Below, one piece after another: positions 34,743 to 44,508 of a stretch of 64,000 nucleotides of DNA. The notes below the pieces were generated by a model. The model saw only the letters and a list, made by a program, of their open reading frames with translations. It did no database searches and was not told the origin of the DNA. The stretch covers positions 113,934 to 177,933 of the forward strand of contig NZ_FOKA01000009.1 of assembly GCF_900111925.1 (NCBI RefSeq). Reading direction: 5' to 3'. The first letter of the stretch is position 1. Every line of letters begins with the position of its first letter. Made by a program: the position numbers and the translations under genes. Source of the stretch: Cellulomonas marina (GTDB lineage: Bacteria; Actinomycetota; Actinomycetes; Actinomycetales; Cellulomonadaceae).

Positions 34743-35815
34743 TGCGCCAGCTCGGGCTGCTCCTCGAGCAGCTCGGTCAGCAGGCTCAGGTCGAACAGGT
34801 CGTCCGCCTCGACGTCGATCCCCGCGGCCGCGAGCGTCGCCAGGTTCTGCTCGATCAGGTCGTCGGAGATGGTGAACAGCCCGTTGGCGTCCGTTTCCTC
34901 CGTGACGATGAGCGTCTCGGCCTGGATCGTCGCCTGCTGGACCTCCTTGGCGAGGTCCAGGTCCAGGTCCGTGCCGTACTCCTCGACCGCCAGGCGCGCG
35001 CCCTCCTCCGGGTCGGCGACCGCGTCCTTCCAGCCACGGATCTCCGCCTCGAGGAACGCCTTCACCTTCTCGGGACTCTCCGCAATCATCTGGTCCGTCG
35101 TGACGACGGACTCCGCGACGAACGGCAGGCCGTTGTCGGCGAACAGCAGGTTCGTCACCGTGTGCCCCTCGGACTCCACGGTGATCGCCTCGTTGGTCAC
35201 GTAGGCGAGGAACCCGTCGACCTCGCCGTTGACCAGCGGCGACGGGTCGTACTCGACCGGCACCTTCGTCACGTCCGCGGGGTCGATGTCGTTGACCGCC
35301 AGCAGCGCGTCGAACAGCGCCTCGTTGGGGCCGGCCTGCACGCCGATGCGCTTGCCGACGAGGTCCTCCGGCGTCGCGATGTCGCCCGCGTCGGCCAGCG
35401 ACAGGATGGTGAAGGGGTTCTTCTGGAAGGTGGTGCCGACGATCTTGAGCGGCGCCTCCTCCTCGGCGACGACCTGCCCGACGGAGACCGCGTTGGACAG
35501 CCCGAAGTCCGCCCCGCCCGACAGGACGATCGACTCGGTCGCGCCCGGCCCGGCGTTGAGGGTCACCTCGCTGAACCCGGCGTCGGTGTAGTAGCCCTTG
35601 CTGTCCGCGAAGAACTCGCCGGCGAACTCGGCGTTCTTGATCCACGACAGCTGCACGGTCAGCGGCCCGAGGTCGGCCGGCCCCGACGACCCGTCGGCGG
35701 CCGGCGCCGCGCCGTCCCCCTCGTCGGACGACGAGCAGGCGGTGAGGGCGAGCGCGAGGACGGCGGCGGCAGCGGCGAGGCGGTGACGGCGGCGGGTCGG
35801 GCGGGGGAGGGGCAT
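34739..35815 (-). CDS. ABC importer solute-binding lipoprotein, NMT1/THI5-like
   Basis: A 358-residue lipoprotein: signal peptide with lipobox LTAC (about 26-29), then [29 protein letters not shown], the opening of the NMT1/ThiY/SsuA group, and [28 protein letters not shown]. Relatives bind thiamine pyrimidine precursors, riboflavin, taurine, sulfonates or nitrate. The [19 protein letters not shown] stretch is closest in feel to the ThiY/RibY branch, but I see no TPP or FMN riboswitch in the 225-bp gap upstream. The start at 35815 has GGAG five bases before it. Confidence 0.88.
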   Translation of the reverse strand: MPLPRPTRRRHRLAAAAAVLALALTACSSSDEGDGAAPAADGSSGPADLGPLTVQLSWIKNAEFAGEFFADSKGYYTDAGFSEVTLNAGPGATESIVLSGGADFGLSNAVSVGQVVAEEEAPLKIVGTTFQKNPFTILSLADAGDIATPEDLVGKRIGVQAGPNEALFDALLAVNDIDPADVTKVPVEYDPSPLVNGEVDGFLAYVTNEAITVESEGHTVTNLLFADNGLPFVAESVVTTDQMIAESPEKVKAFLEAEIRGWKDAVADPEEGARLAVEEYGTDLDLDLAKEVQQATIQAETLIVTEETDANGLFTISDDLIEQNLATLAAAGIDVEADDLFDLSLLTELLEEQPELAQ

Positions 35816-36040
35816 CGGCACTCCGTCTCGGACGTGCGCGCGCATCGCGCACGGGGGCGGCGGCCACCCCGGCGGCGCACGGGGCGACGCGGGACGGGTG
35901 GCGGCAGGACGACGGCGACGGTAGGGGTCGCGCGTGTCGGGCCGGTCTCGGCGTTGTGTCCGGGGTGTCAACGCCGTCCCGGCGCGCGCGCGGCGGCGCC
36001 GGGCCGCAGGGTGGTGATGCCGCCCCGGCCGAGGAGGACC

Positions 36041-37462
36041 ATGACCGACACCGCGCACCCGACCGCGACCCCGACGACCACCGCGACGTCCACCGCGACG
36101 TCCGGTGATCGCCGACCGCCGGTGCTGCCCCGCGCCACGCCGGTCGAGACCCTGCAGGTGCTGGGCGGGCTCGTGGTGCCGCTGCTGGCACGGGGCGTGA
36201 TCGTCCGACGGCCGGCGGCCGAGGCGCTCGCGGAGCGGTTCGACGCCGACGCCCGCGCGGTGCGGCTGCTGCAGCGGCTGCGGCACCGGCACGGCGAGGG
36301 CCCGCTCCGGCTGCGGCTGCCCGGGCGGCGGATGGTCGTGCTCCTCGCGCCCCAGCACGTGCACCGCGTGCTCGACGGCACCCCGGTGCCGTTCACGGCG
36401 GCGACGAAGGAGAAGCGCGCGGCGCTCGGGCACCTCGAGCCGCACAACGTGCTGATCTCCTCCGCCGAGGAGCGCGCCCGGCGCCGGCCGTTCCACGACG
36501 CCGTCCTCGACAGCGCCAGCCCGGTGCACCACGCGGCCGGTCCGCTGGTCCGCGCGGTCGTCGACGAGGCGGACGGGCTCCTGGCCGACGCCGCCGCCCG
36601 GGGGGAGCTCGACTGGGACGCCTACGTCGCGCACTGGTACCGCGCGGTGCGTCGGCTCGTGCTGGGCGAGGGCGCGGCCGACGACACCGACCTGACCGAC
36701 GACCTGCGCCGCCTGCGCGCGGCCGGCAACTGGGCGTTCCTGCGGCCGCGCCGCCGGGCGCTGCAGCGCCGGTTCTGGTCGCGCCTGGGGGAGCACCTCG
36801 AGCGCGCGGAGCCCGGGAGCCTCGCGGCCCACGCGGCGCGCGTGCCGGTGGAGCCCGGCACGGACGTGGTGCAGCAGGTCGTCCAGTGGCTCTTCGCGTT
36901 CGACGCCGCGGCGTGGTCGGGGATCCGCGCGCTGGCGCTGGTCGCGACGCACCCCGCCCACGCCGCCCGCGTGCAGGGGGAGGTGGCCGGCCGCGACCTC
37001 GCCGTGCCCCAGGACCTGCCGCTGCTGCGCGCCACGCTGCTGGAGTCGCTGCGGCTGTGGCCGACGACGCCCGCGGTGCTGCGGGAGTCGGTCGAGCGGA
37101 CGCGGTGGGAGGGCGGCCCCATGCCGGAGGCGACGAGCATCCTCACCTACGCGCCGTTCTTCCACCGCGACGCGGAGCACCTGCCGCAGGCCGACGCCTT
37201 CGACCCCCGCCTGTGGGACGAGCGCGCCGGCGGCGCGGTCGCCGGGGAGTGGCCCCTCGTCCCGTTCAGCGCCGGGCCCGCCGCATGCCCCGGGCGCAAC
37301 CTCGTGCTGGAGACGACGAGCACGTTCCTCGGGCGCCTCGTCCAGGGGCACGACGTCGAGCTGCTCGGGCGGCCGCGCCTGGCGCCGGACGGGCCGCTGC
37401 CGGGCTCGCTGGACCCGTTCACGCTGCGGTTCGCGGTGCGACCCCGGGACGTCAGCCGCTGA
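36041..37462 (+). CDS. Cytochrome P450
   Basis: A 473-residue haem-thiolate monooxygenase-type protein. ExxR is E335-R338 in ESLRLWP, and the haem loop [10 protein letters not shown] carries the ligand C416. The I-helix reads [12 protein letters not shown]: the acid D288 is there, but the threonine that normally follows is alanine. The first 25 residues are a Thr/Ala-rich tail. GGAGG three bases from ATG 36041 marks the start. It is divergent from the importer operon and has no ferredoxin partner nearby. Substrate unknown. Confidence 0.92.
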   Translation: MTDTAHPTATPTTTATSTATSGDRRPPVLPRATPVETLQVLGGLVVPLLARGVIVRRPAAEALAERFDADARAVRLLQRLRHRHGEGPLRLRLPGRRMVVLLAPQHVHRVLDGTPVPFTAATKEKRAALGHLEPHNVLISSAEERARRRPFHDAVLDSASPVHHAAGPLVRAVVDEADGLLADAAARGELDWDAYVAHWYRAVRRLVLGEGAADDTDLTDDLRRLRAAGNWAFLRPRRRALQRRFWSRLGEHLERAEPGSLAAHAARVPVEPGTDVVQQVVQWLFAFDAAAWSGIRALALVATHPAHAARVQGEVAGRDLAVPQDLPLLRATLLESLRLWPTTPAVLRESVERTRWEGGPMPEATSILTYAPFFHRDAEHLPQADAFDPRLWDERAGGAVAGEWPLVPFSAGPAACPGRNLVLETTSTFLGRLVQGHDVELLGRPRLAPDGPLPGSLDPFTLRFAVRPRDVSR

Positions 37463-39698
37463 CGGCCGGCCCGCCCGCCGGGTCGACGTCCGGGGCCGTG
37501 CGGAGCAGCTCGCGCAGCGCCGCGGCGGGCTGCGGCCGCGCGAGGCGGAAGCCCTGCCCGAGCACCCCGAGGTCCCGCAGCACGTCCTGCTGGCCGGCGG
37601 TCTCGATGCCCTCGGCCACGCAGCCGACGCCGAGCTCCCGGGACAGGGTGACCACGGCGCGCACGATCGCCGTCTCGGTGACGTTGTCCGGGATCCCGGC
37701 GACGAAGCTGCGGTCGATCTTGAGGGCCGTCACCGGGAACTGCTGCACGTAGCGCAGGGACGCGTACTGCGTGCCGAAGTCGTCGAGCGCGATCCCGACC
37801 CCGGCCTCGCGCAGCGCCCGGAGGTTGTCGAGGGTGGTCCCGGAGGCCTCGAGCAGCGCGGACTCGGTCAGCTCGAGGTGCAGGCGGGCGGGCGCCAGGC
37901 CCGTCGTCGCGAGCACCCGCAGGACGCGCTCGGCGAAGACGGGCCGGGTCGTCTGCTCGGCAGCGACGTTCACCGCCACCGTGAGGTGCCCGAACCCCAG
38001 CGCGTCCCAGCCCACCGCCTCCTCGCACGCGCGCTGCAGCATCTGCTGGCCCAGCGGCACCATGAGGCCGCGCTCGGCGGCCACGTCGAGGAACTGGCCC
38101 GGCAGCAGGACGGTGCCGTCGTCGTCGTGCAGGCGGCACAGGGCCTCCGTGCCGACCATCCGCCCGGTCGCGAGGTCGTAGACGGGCTGGAACCACGGCA
38201 CGACGGCGCCCGTGGCCAGCGCCCGGCGGAGCTGGCGCTCCCGGTGCTCGCGCGCGGCGAGCTCGGCCTGCAGGGCGGCGTCGTGCAGCCGGTGGCGGTT
38301 CCGGCCGGTGGCCTTCGCGCGGTAGAGCGCGACGTCGGCCGCGTGCTGCAGGGCGTCCGGTGCCGTGGTGGCGTCGGGCCGGCACACCGCCGCGCCGACC
38401 GTGCAGCTGGTCTGCACCGTGCCGCCCGTGAGGATCGCGGGCGCGCCGACGAGGTCGACGAGGCCCTGGGCCAGCCGGGACGCCAGGTCCTCGTCGGCGT
38501 CCGGGCACAGGACGGCGAACTCGTCGCCGCCGAGCCGGACGACCACGTCCTGCGGCCGGACGTGCGCCCGCAGCCGGCCCGCCACGAGGACGAGCAGCTC
38601 GTCGCCGGCGTGGTGGCCGAGCCGGTCGTTGACGGCCTTGAACTCGTCGAGGTCCAGCACGAGCAGCGCCAGGGGCCGGCCCGTGCGGCGGGCGTCGTCG
38701 AGCCCGGACGCCAGCCGCTCGTCGAAGAGCGCGCGGTTCCCGGCGCCGGTCAGCGGGTCGTGCAGGGCGGCGTGCCGCAGCCGCTCCCGGAGCTCGGCGC
38801 GGTGCAGCGCGATCGCGGCCTGGTCGACGAGACCGCGGTGGGTCTCCGCCTGCTGCTCGGGGAAGGACCGCATGCGCCGGTGCACCGCCTGGTAGACCCC
38901 GGCCACGCGCCCGTCGACGAGGACGGGGTGCGCGACCGCCGACGCGAGGCGCGCGTGCCGGAGGGCCGCCGCCATGGCGGGTCGGTCGGCGACGTCCTCG
39001 GGGGCGAGGAGGACGACGGGGCTCGCCGTGGCGAGCGCGAGGGCCGCGGGGACGTCGTCGTCGGGCGTGAGCACGGCGGGCGCCAGGACGTGGGGACCCT
39101 CGACCCTGCGCAGGTGCAGCCTCCCGGTGCCCTCGTCGTGCAGCCACACCGCCACCGCCGTGACGGGCGCGACGGCCCGCACGGCCGCGACCAGCGCGGC
39201 CGCGACGGCGTCGTGGTCCTCGGCCGCCGCGAAGGCGCTGACGGCCGCGTTGAGCACGCGCAGCTGCCGCCCGGAGGCCTCGGCGGCGGAGCGCGCCCGC
39301 ACGAGGTCGCGCTCGTAGGAGCGGCGCTCGGAGGCGTCGAACATGGAGCTGCGGACGAGGACGGGCTCGCCCTCGCCGTCGGTGACCACCCGGGTGCTGA
39401 CGAGGACGGGCAGCGCCTCCCCGTCCGCGCGGCGCAGGTCGAGGGCCATAGCCGGCGCCGCGCCGCCCACCTGCACCAGCGGCAGGAGGTGCGTGTCCGC
39501 CCACGCGCGCGAGCCCGGCGTCAGCAGGTCGACCAGCGGCTCCCCGACCACCTGCGCCCGGTCCAGCCCCGTCCACGCGAGGAACGTCGCGTTGACGCGC
39601 ACGACGCGGCCCGCCAGGTCCGTCGAGACGTACGCGCAGGGCGCGTGCTCGTACAGGTCGTCGAGGTCCTCCTCGACCGGGACGTCACGGGCCGTCAC
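37452..39698 (-). CDS. PAS-GAF-GGDEF-EAL protein (c-di-GMP synthesis/degradation)
   Basis: A 748-residue soluble signalling protein: PAS (about 12-125), GAF (about 148-300), GGDEF (about 305-470) and EAL (about 485-735). The cyclase site is intact (GGDEF at 390-394) and the inhibitory site RPQD lies five residues before it. The EAL domain keeps EALCR (518-522), ELTES, LDDFGT, KIDRSFV and AEGIET, so both activities are possible. Its ATG lies 22 bases after the RsbQ-like gene. It overlaps the convergent P450 gene by 11 bases. Confidence 0.95.
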   Translation of the reverse strand: MTARDVPVEEDLDDLYEHAPCAYVSTDLAGRVVRVNATFLAWTGLDRAQVVGEPLVDLLTPGSRAWADTHLLPLVQVGGAAPAMALDLRRADGEALPVLVSTRVVTDGEGEPVLVRSSMFDASERRSYERDLVRARSAAEASGRQLRVLNAAVSAFAAAEDHDAVAAALVAAVRAVAPVTAVAVWLHDEGTGRLHLRRVEGPHVLAPAVLTPDDDVPAALALATASPVVLLAPEDVADRPAMAAALRHARLASAVAHPVLVDGRVAGVYQAVHRRMRSFPEQQAETHRGLVDQAAIALHRAELRERLRHAALHDPLTGAGNRALFDERLASGLDDARRTGRPLALLVLDLDEFKAVNDRLGHHAGDELLVLVAGRLRAHVRPQDVVVRLGGDEFAVLCPDADEDLASRLAQGLVDLVGAPAILTGGTVQTSCTVGAAVCRPDATTAPDALQHAADVALYRAKATGRNRHRLHDAALQAELAAREHRERQLRRALATGAVVPWFQPVYDLATGRMVGTEALCRLHDDDGTVLLPGQFLDVAAERGLMVPLGQQMLQRACEEAVGWDALGFGHLTVAVNVAAEQTTRPVFAERVLRVLATTGLAPARLHLELTESALLEASGTTLDNLRALREAGVGIALDDFGTQYASLRYVQQFPVTALKIDRSFVAGIPDNVTETAIVRAVVTLSRELGVGCVAEGIETAGQQDVLRDLGVLGQGFRLARPQPAAALRELLRTAPDVDPAGGPAVSG

Positions 39699-39720
39699 GG
39701 GGCGCCCACGGCGCGTGCGC

Positions 39721-40566
39721 TCACAGCTCGGCCAGGAAGCCCCGCACGGCGGCGACGGTCTGCTCCGGCGCGCTGAGGTGAGGGCAGTGCCCCGTCGTCT
39801 CGACCATCGCCAGCCGGCTGCCGACGACGTGCTCGTGCACGTAGCGGCCCACCTCGACCGGGGCGATGGCGTCGCGCGTCGCCTGCACGACGAGGGTCGG
39901 CACGCGCACCGCCGCCAGGTCGTCGCGGTTGTCCGACAGGAAGGTCACCTCGGCGAACTGCCGGGCGATCGTCGGCTCCGTCCGGCAGAAGCTCTCGGTC
40001 AGCTCGCGGGCGAGCTGCGGGCGGTCGGGGTTGCCCATGACGAGCGGACCCATCGTCCCCGCCCAGCCGAGGTAGTTGCCGGACATCGTCTCGAGCAGGC
40101 CGTCGATGTCCGCGCGGCTGAAGCCGCCCGTGTAGCCGGTGGACGGGTCGTCGACGTACCGCGGGGACGGCCCGACGAGCACGAGGGCGCCGATCCGGGT
40201 GGTCCGCGCGGCGGCGATGACGGCGATCATCGACGACACGGAGTGCGCCACGACCACCGCGTCCTGCAGGTCGAGGGCCGTGCACAGCTCGACGAGGTCG
40301 TCGGCGTAGCCGTCGAGGCTGTCGTACCGCGCCTCGTCGTAGGCGGACAGGTCGGACCCGCCGGCGCCGACGTGGTCGAGCAGGACGACCCGGTGGTCGG
40401 CCTCGAAGGCCGGCGCCACGAACCGCCACATGCTCTGGTCGCAGCCGAACCCGTGCGCGAACACCATGGGGCGCGCGGTCACCGGTCCGTGCACGTGCAC
40501 GTTGTGGCGCGCCAGGACCCGGGCCGCCTCGTCCGGCACCAGCTGCGCGCCCTGCGTCGGCGTCAT
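39721..40566 (-). CDS. RsbQ/KAI2/D14-like alpha/beta hydrolase
   Basis: A 281-residue hydrolase that closely follows Bacillus RsbQ as I remember it: HGFGCDQSMWRFVAPAFEADHRVVLLD, SDLSAYDEARYDSLDGYADDL, GPSPRYVDDPSTGYTGGF and TGHCPHLSAPEQT. Catalytic triad: S109 (AHSVSSM), D232 and H260. In Bacillus RsbQ activates the PAS-domain phosphatase RsbP in energy-stress signalling; here the gene downstream carries a PAS domain followed by GAF, GGDEF and EAL. A GGGAGGG site precedes ATG 40566. A ligand-sensing rather than metabolic role is inferred. Confidence 0.9.
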   Translation of the reverse strand: MTPTQGAQLVPDEAARVLARHNVHVHGPVTARPMVFAHGFGCDQSMWRFVAPAFEADHRVVLLDHVGAGGSDLSAYDEARYDSLDGYADDLVELCTALDLQDAVVVAHSVSSMIAVIAAARTTRIGALVLVGPSPRYVDDPSTGYTGGFSRADIDGLLETMSGNYLGWAGTMGPLVMGNPDRPQLARELTESFCRTEPTIARQFAEVTFLSDNRDDLAAVRVPTLVVQATRDAIAPVEVGRYVHEHVVGSRLAMVETTGHCPHLSAPEQTVAAVRGFLAEL

Positions 40567-40729
40567 CGCCCCGCCCTCCCCTCGCGACGGCCCGGTCGGT
40601 TGCGTTCCCGGCGGACGTCCGTGGGTCGCAGTGTGCCAGGAGCGGGCGCCGCCGTGGCGGGCGCGGGCCCGCCGGGGCGGGGGAAAATCCCGTGGCCCGG
40701 GACCGGCCGGCGCTCCTAGCGTCGCCGTC

Positions 40730-41896
40730 ATGACCCCGCCCCTCCCCGCCGGCGCCGCGACGGCGGTCCCCGACACCGGCGCCTCCTCCGGCACGGGTGC
40801 CGCTCCCGGTGTCCACCGCGTCGTGCGGGCCGACCACGGCGCGCTCCTCGTCGTGCCCGACGAGAGGCTCGACGCGCCGCCCCTGCGCGCGGTGCTGGAC
40901 CGGGACGGGCTGGCCGCGCTCGTCGGCGGCGGACCTGGCGACGGGGCCGACGACGGGGCCGACCACGGGCCCGAGCACGCGGCCGACGGGAGCGAGGCGC
41001 CCGCGCGGCTCGTGCCGGCGGTCGGGGACCGCGTGGTCCTCGTCGAGCGGGGCGGCGTCCTCGCGGTCGGCGGCCTGCTGCCGCGTCGGACCGCGCTCGT
41101 CCGCGACGGCGCCGACCGGTCCTCGCGGGAGCAGGTGCTCGCCGCCGGCGTGGACGTCGTCCTCGTCGTCGAGCACCTCGACCCCGACCCGGCACCCGGA
41201 CGCGTGGAGCGGCTGCTGACGCTCGCCTGGCGGTCCGGGGCGAGGCCGGTCGTCGTGCTGACGAAGGCCGACCTCGTGCCCGACCCCGACGGCATGGCGG
41301 CGGACGTCGCGCGCGTCGCCGTCGGCGTCGACCTCCACGTGGTGAGCGCCGCGACCGGCACGGGGCTCGGGCCCGTGCGGGCGCTGCTGGGGCCGGGGAC
41401 GACGGTCGTCCTCGTCGGGCCGTCGGGCGCGGGCAAGTCGACGCTGGTCAACGCGCTGGCGGGGGCCGAGGTGATGACGACGGGCGAGCGCCGGGCCGAC
41501 GGGCGGGGCCGGCACACGACGACCCACCGCCGGCTCGTCCCGCTGCCGGGCGGCGCGGCCCTCGTGGACACGCCCGGCATCCGGGGCGTGGGCCTCGTCG
41601 CCGACGAGGCGTCGCTCGACCGGGCCTTCGCCGACGTGGCGGACCTCGCCGGCGCGTGCCGCTTCCGGGACTGCGCGCACGCGGGCGAGCCCGGGTGCGC
41701 GGTGGCGGCCGCCGTGGCGGACGGGGAGCTCGACCCCCGCCGGCTCGAGAGCTGGCGACGTCTGGCGCGGGAGGCGGCGCACCAGGCCCGTCGCGCGGAC
41801 GCTGCCGCCGCCGCGGCGGAGAAGGCGCGGCTCAAGGCCAGGACCGTCGCGTACCACCGGGCGGTGCGCGGCGGCGGGGGCGTGCAGCGGCCCTGA
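40730..41896 (+). CDS. rsgA: Ribosome small-subunit-dependent GTPase A
   Basis: A 388-residue circularly permuted GTPase that helps mature the 30S subunit. Order of motifs: G4 TKAD (178-181), G1 GPSGAGKST (230-238), G3 DTPG (280-283), then the zinc site C310, C315, H317, C323. The OB-fold N-terminus carries an Asp/Gly-rich insertion (about 67-90). TAGCGT (40717-40722) lies seven bases before ATG 40730, so the mRNA is probably leaderless. Confidence 0.94.
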   Translation: MTPPLPAGAATAVPDTGASSGTGAAPGVHRVVRADHGALLVVPDERLDAPPLRAVLDRDGLAALVGGGPGDGADDGADHGPEHAADGSEAPARLVPAVGDRVVLVERGGVLAVGGLLPRRTALVRDGADRSSREQVLAAGVDVVLVVEHLDPDPAPGRVERLLTLAWRSGARPVVVLTKADLVPDPDGMAADVARVAVGVDLHVVSAATGTGLGPVRALLGPGTTVVLVGPSGAGKSTLVNALAGAEVMTTGERRADGRGRHTTTHRRLVPLPGGAALVDTPGIRGVGLVADEASLDRAFADVADLAGACRFRDCAHAGEPGCAVAAAVADGELDPRRLESWRRLAREAAHQARRADAAAAAAEKARLKARTVAYHRAVRGGGGVQRP

Positions 41897-41967
41897 GCGC
41901 GGCGAGCCGTCCGGTGCGCGGACCGCCCGGTGCGCGGACGGTCCGGGGCTCGGGCAGAGTGGGTGCC

Positions 41968-42351
41968 GTGCCCCCTCGTCGTCGGACCGCTCCCGTCGAC
42001 GGCCGCGCGGCGCTCGACGTCTGGCGCACCGGCCCCGACGACGTGCCCGTCCCCGCCCGGCGCACCGCGGTCCGCTTCACGCTGGAGGAGCTGGCCGAGG
42101 TCGCTCCCGGGAACGCCGTCGAGGTGCGCGTGCCGCCGGACGGCGCCGTCCAGGCCGTCGAGGGCCCGCGGCACACCCGCGGGACGCCGCCCAACGTCGT
42201 CGAGACCGACCCGCGCACGTGGCTCGAGCTCGCGACGGGGATCACCTCGTGGGCCGAGGCCGTCGGTGCGGGCCGCGTCCGGGCGTCGGGGGAGCGGGCG
42301 GACCTGAGCGCCTGGCTGCCCCTGCAGGCCACGCGTCGACGCCCCTCCTAG
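41968..42351 (+). CDS. Sterol-carrier-like (SCP2-type) small protein next to purF
   Basis: A 127-residue soluble protein ([70 protein letters not shown]). It is usually annotated 'sterol carrier family protein' in actinobacteria, where it lies close to purF; its role is unknown. GTG 41968 has CAGAGT seven bases upstream, a weaker leaderless-type box. Its TAG stop forms part of the -10 box of the next gene. Confidence 0.78.
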   Translation: MPPRRRTAPVDGRAALDVWRTGPDDVPVPARRTAVRFTLEELAEVAPGNAVEVRVPPDGAVQAVEGPRHTRGTPPNVVETDPRTWLELATGITSWAEAVGAGRVRASGERADLSAWLPLQATRRRPS

Positions 42352-42360
42352 GATCGCCGC

Positions 42361-42849
42361 GTGCCGACCGACCCCGACGACCGTCCCGCCGACCGCCCCG
42401 ACGACGTCGACGTCACGGCTGCCGACGTCACGGCTGCCGACGCCACGGCTGCCGACGCCACGGCCGCCGACGCCACAGCCGCCGACGCCACGGTCGCCGA
42501 CGCCGCGGCCGCCGATCCCGACGGCGTGCCGAGCGAGGAGGAGCTGCTGCGCACCGCGCGGCCGGCCCGGGTGCGACGCGCCCCGAAGCTGTCGGCGTTC
42601 CTCGTCGCCGGGACCCTGGCCGGCGCGGTGCTCGGGCTCGTCCTCTCCGCGTTCGGCGACGGCGGCGGCGCCGCGGCGGGCAGCGGCTTCATCCCGCTGC
42701 TGGAGGGCGACGACGCCGCCCGGACCTACCTCGTGCTCACGGGGGCGGGGCTGGGGCTCCTCGTCGGCATGCTCGTCGCGACGATCGCCGACCGCCGGGC
42801 GAGCCGGCCGTCACGTCCCGGGGCGCGGCGGGGCGGCCGTCGGCGCTGA
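42361..42849 (+). CDS. Small membrane protein with pentapeptide-repeat N-terminus
   Basis: A 162-residue protein. Residues 1-52 are acidic with seven five-residue repeats of the [VA]TAAD kind; two membrane spans follow (AFLVAGTLAGAVLGLVLSAF; TYLVLTGAGLGLLVGMLVATIA), and the C-terminus is very basic (RPSRPGARRGGRRR). TAGGAT (42349-42354) precedes GTG 42361 by six bases. Small two-span proteins at this position before purF are common in actinobacteria; no function is known. Confidence 0.72.
   Translation: MPTDPDDRPADRPDDVDVTAADVTAADATAADATAADATAADATVADAAAADPDGVPSEEELLRTARPARVRRAPKLSAFLVAGTLAGAVLGLVLSAFGDGGGAAAGSGFIPLLEGDDAARTYLVLTGAGLGLLVGMLVATIADRRASRPSRPGARRGGRRR
42412..42516. repeat. 15-bp in-frame tandem array, 7 units
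   Basis: Seven tandem units derived from GTCACGGCTGCCGAC, the first two identical and later ones increasingly diverged, encoding the acidic five-residue repeats of the membrane protein. Confidence 0.88.
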
Positions 42850-42878
42850 GGCCTCAGCGGGACCGGACCCGGGCACGA

Positions 42879-42916
42879 CCTGGTTCGACCAGGCCAGACC
42901 AGGCCCGACCAGGGCC
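42879..42916. repeat. Hairpin and 10-bp direct repeats upstream of purF
   Basis: CCTGGT-TCG-ACCAGG (42879-42893) forms a perfect 6-bp stem. From 42887 the 10-bp unit GACCAGGCCA recurs three times with small changes. The set lies 45-80 bases before the purF start and could be an operator or a weak terminator of the preceding gene. Confidence 0.5.
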
Positions 42917-42960
42917 GGACCGCGCGGCCAGGGTCGGAGGTCCTGTGCCACCATGGCGTC

Positions 42961-44508
42961 GTGGCCCTTCGCGCAGACGGACGTCTGAACCACGAGCTGC
43001 TCCCCGGTGAGAAGGGCCCCCAGGACGCGTGCGGCGTCTTCGGGGTCTGGGCGCCGGGGGAGGAGGTCGCCAAGCTCGCCTACTTCGGCATCTACGCGAT
43101 CCAGCACCGCGGCCAGGAGTCGGCGGGCATCGCCACCTCCGACGGCGAGCACCTGCTGGTCTACAAGGACATGGGCCTGGTCTCGCAGGTCTTCGACGAG
43201 ACGGCACTCAACGCGCTGCAGGGCCACATCGCGATCGGCCACGCGCGGTACTCGACGACCGGCGGCTCCACGTGGGAGAACGCGCAGCCCACGCTCGGCG
43301 CGACCGCCGGCGGCACGGTGGCCCTCGGTCACAACGGCAACCTCACGAACACGGCCGAGCTCGTCGACCTCGTCGCCGAGCGGTACGGCCAGCAGCGCCG
43401 CGGGGAGCTCGCGCGCGGCAACACCACCGACACCGCGCTCATCACCGCGCTGCTCGCCGGGGACCCCGACCACACGCTCGAGGCCACGGCGCTCGAGGTC
43501 CTGCCGCGGCTGCGCGGCGCGTTCAGCCTCGTGTTCATGGACGAGCACACGCTGTACGCGGCGCGGGACCCGCAGGGGGTGCGGCCGCTCGTGCTGGGCC
43601 GGCTCGAGCGCGGCTGGGTGGTCGCCTCCGAGACGCCGGCCCTCGACATCGTCGGCGCGTCCTTCGTCCGCGAGGTGGAGCCGGGCGAGTTCCTGGCGAT
43701 CGACGGCGACGGGCTGCGGTCGACGCGGTTCGCCCCCGCGGCCCGTGCCGGGTGCGTCTTCGAGTACGTGTACCTGGCCCGCCCCGACACGGCGATCGCG
43801 GGCCGGTCCGTGCACGCCGCCCGCGTCGCCATGGGCCGGCGCCTGGCGCAGGAGCACCCCGTCGAGGCGGACCTCGTCATCCCCGTGCCGGAGTCGGGCA
43901 CGCCGGCGGCCATCGGCTTCGCGACGGAGTCGGGCATCCCCTTCGGCCAGGGCCTGACGAAGAACTCCTACGTCGGCCGCACCTTCATCCAGCCGTCGCA
44001 GACCCTGCGTCAGCTCGGCATCCGCCTCAAGCTCAACCCGCTGCGCGACGTCATCCGCGGCAAGCGGCTCGTCGTGGTCGACGACTCCATCGTCCGCGGC
44101 AACACGCAGCGCGCGCTGGTCCGGATGCTGCGCGAGGCCGGGGCGGCGGAGGTGCACGTGCGCATCTCGTCGCCGCCCGTGAAGTGGCCGTGCTTCTACG
44201 GCATCGACTTCGCCTCCCGCGCCGAGCTCATCGCCAACGGGCTGGCCGTGGCCGAGATCGGTGCCTCGCTGGGCGCCGACTCCCTGGGGTACATCTCCGT
44301 CGACGGCATGGTGGCCGCGACGGAGCAGCCTGCGAGCCAGCTCTGCGCCGCGTGCTTCACCGGGGTCTACCCCATCGAGCTGCCGCCCACCGACCGGCTC
44401 AGCAAGCACCTGCTGGAGCAGGACGCGCTGCCGCTCGGTGCGCCCGAGGACGGGCTGCTGTCGATCCTGCCGGGCGCCGGTGGCGCGTCGGCGCTGGAGC
44501 ACCCGTGA
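42961..44508 (+). CDS. purF: Amidophosphoribosyltransferase
   Basis: A 515-residue enzyme making 5-phosphoribosylamine, the first step of purine synthesis. The N-terminal glutaminase cysteine is in DACGVFGVW after a ~23-residue propeptide, as in Bacillus PurF. The PRPP loop is VVVDDSIVRGNTQ. Cysteines placed for a 4Fe-4S cluster occur in AGCVFEY, KWPCFYG and LCAACFTGVYP. CACCAT lies six bases before GTG 42961, a variant of the leaderless box. It overlaps purM by GTGA. Confidence 0.97.
   Translation: MALRADGRLNHELLPGEKGPQDACGVFGVWAPGEEVAKLAYFGIYAIQHRGQESAGIATSDGEHLLVYKDMGLVSQVFDETALNALQGHIAIGHARYSTTGGSTWENAQPTLGATAGGTVALGHNGNLTNTAELVDLVAERYGQQRRGELARGNTTDTALITALLAGDPDHTLEATALEVLPRLRGAFSLVFMDEHTLYAARDPQGVRPLVLGRLERGWVVASETPALDIVGASFVREVEPGEFLAIDGDGLRSTRFAPAARAGCVFEYVYLARPDTAIAGRSVHAARVAMGRRLAQEHPVEADLVIPVPESGTPAAIGFATESGIPFGQGLTKNSYVGRTFIQPSQTLRQLGIRLKLNPLRDVIRGKRLVVVDDSIVRGNTQRALVRMLREAGAAEVHVRISSPPVKWPCFYGIDFASRAELIANGLAVAEIGASLGADSLGYISVDGMVAATEQPASQLCAACFTGVYPIELPPTDRLSKHLLEQDALPLGAPEDGLLSILPGAGGASALEHP

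Noticed and set aside
35816..36040. Possible TPP or FMN riboswitch upstream of the Thi/NMT1-like binding protein
   Set aside because: I looked on the minus strand for a CTGAGA-type core and paired GGGGT/ACCC elements and found no convincing arrangement.
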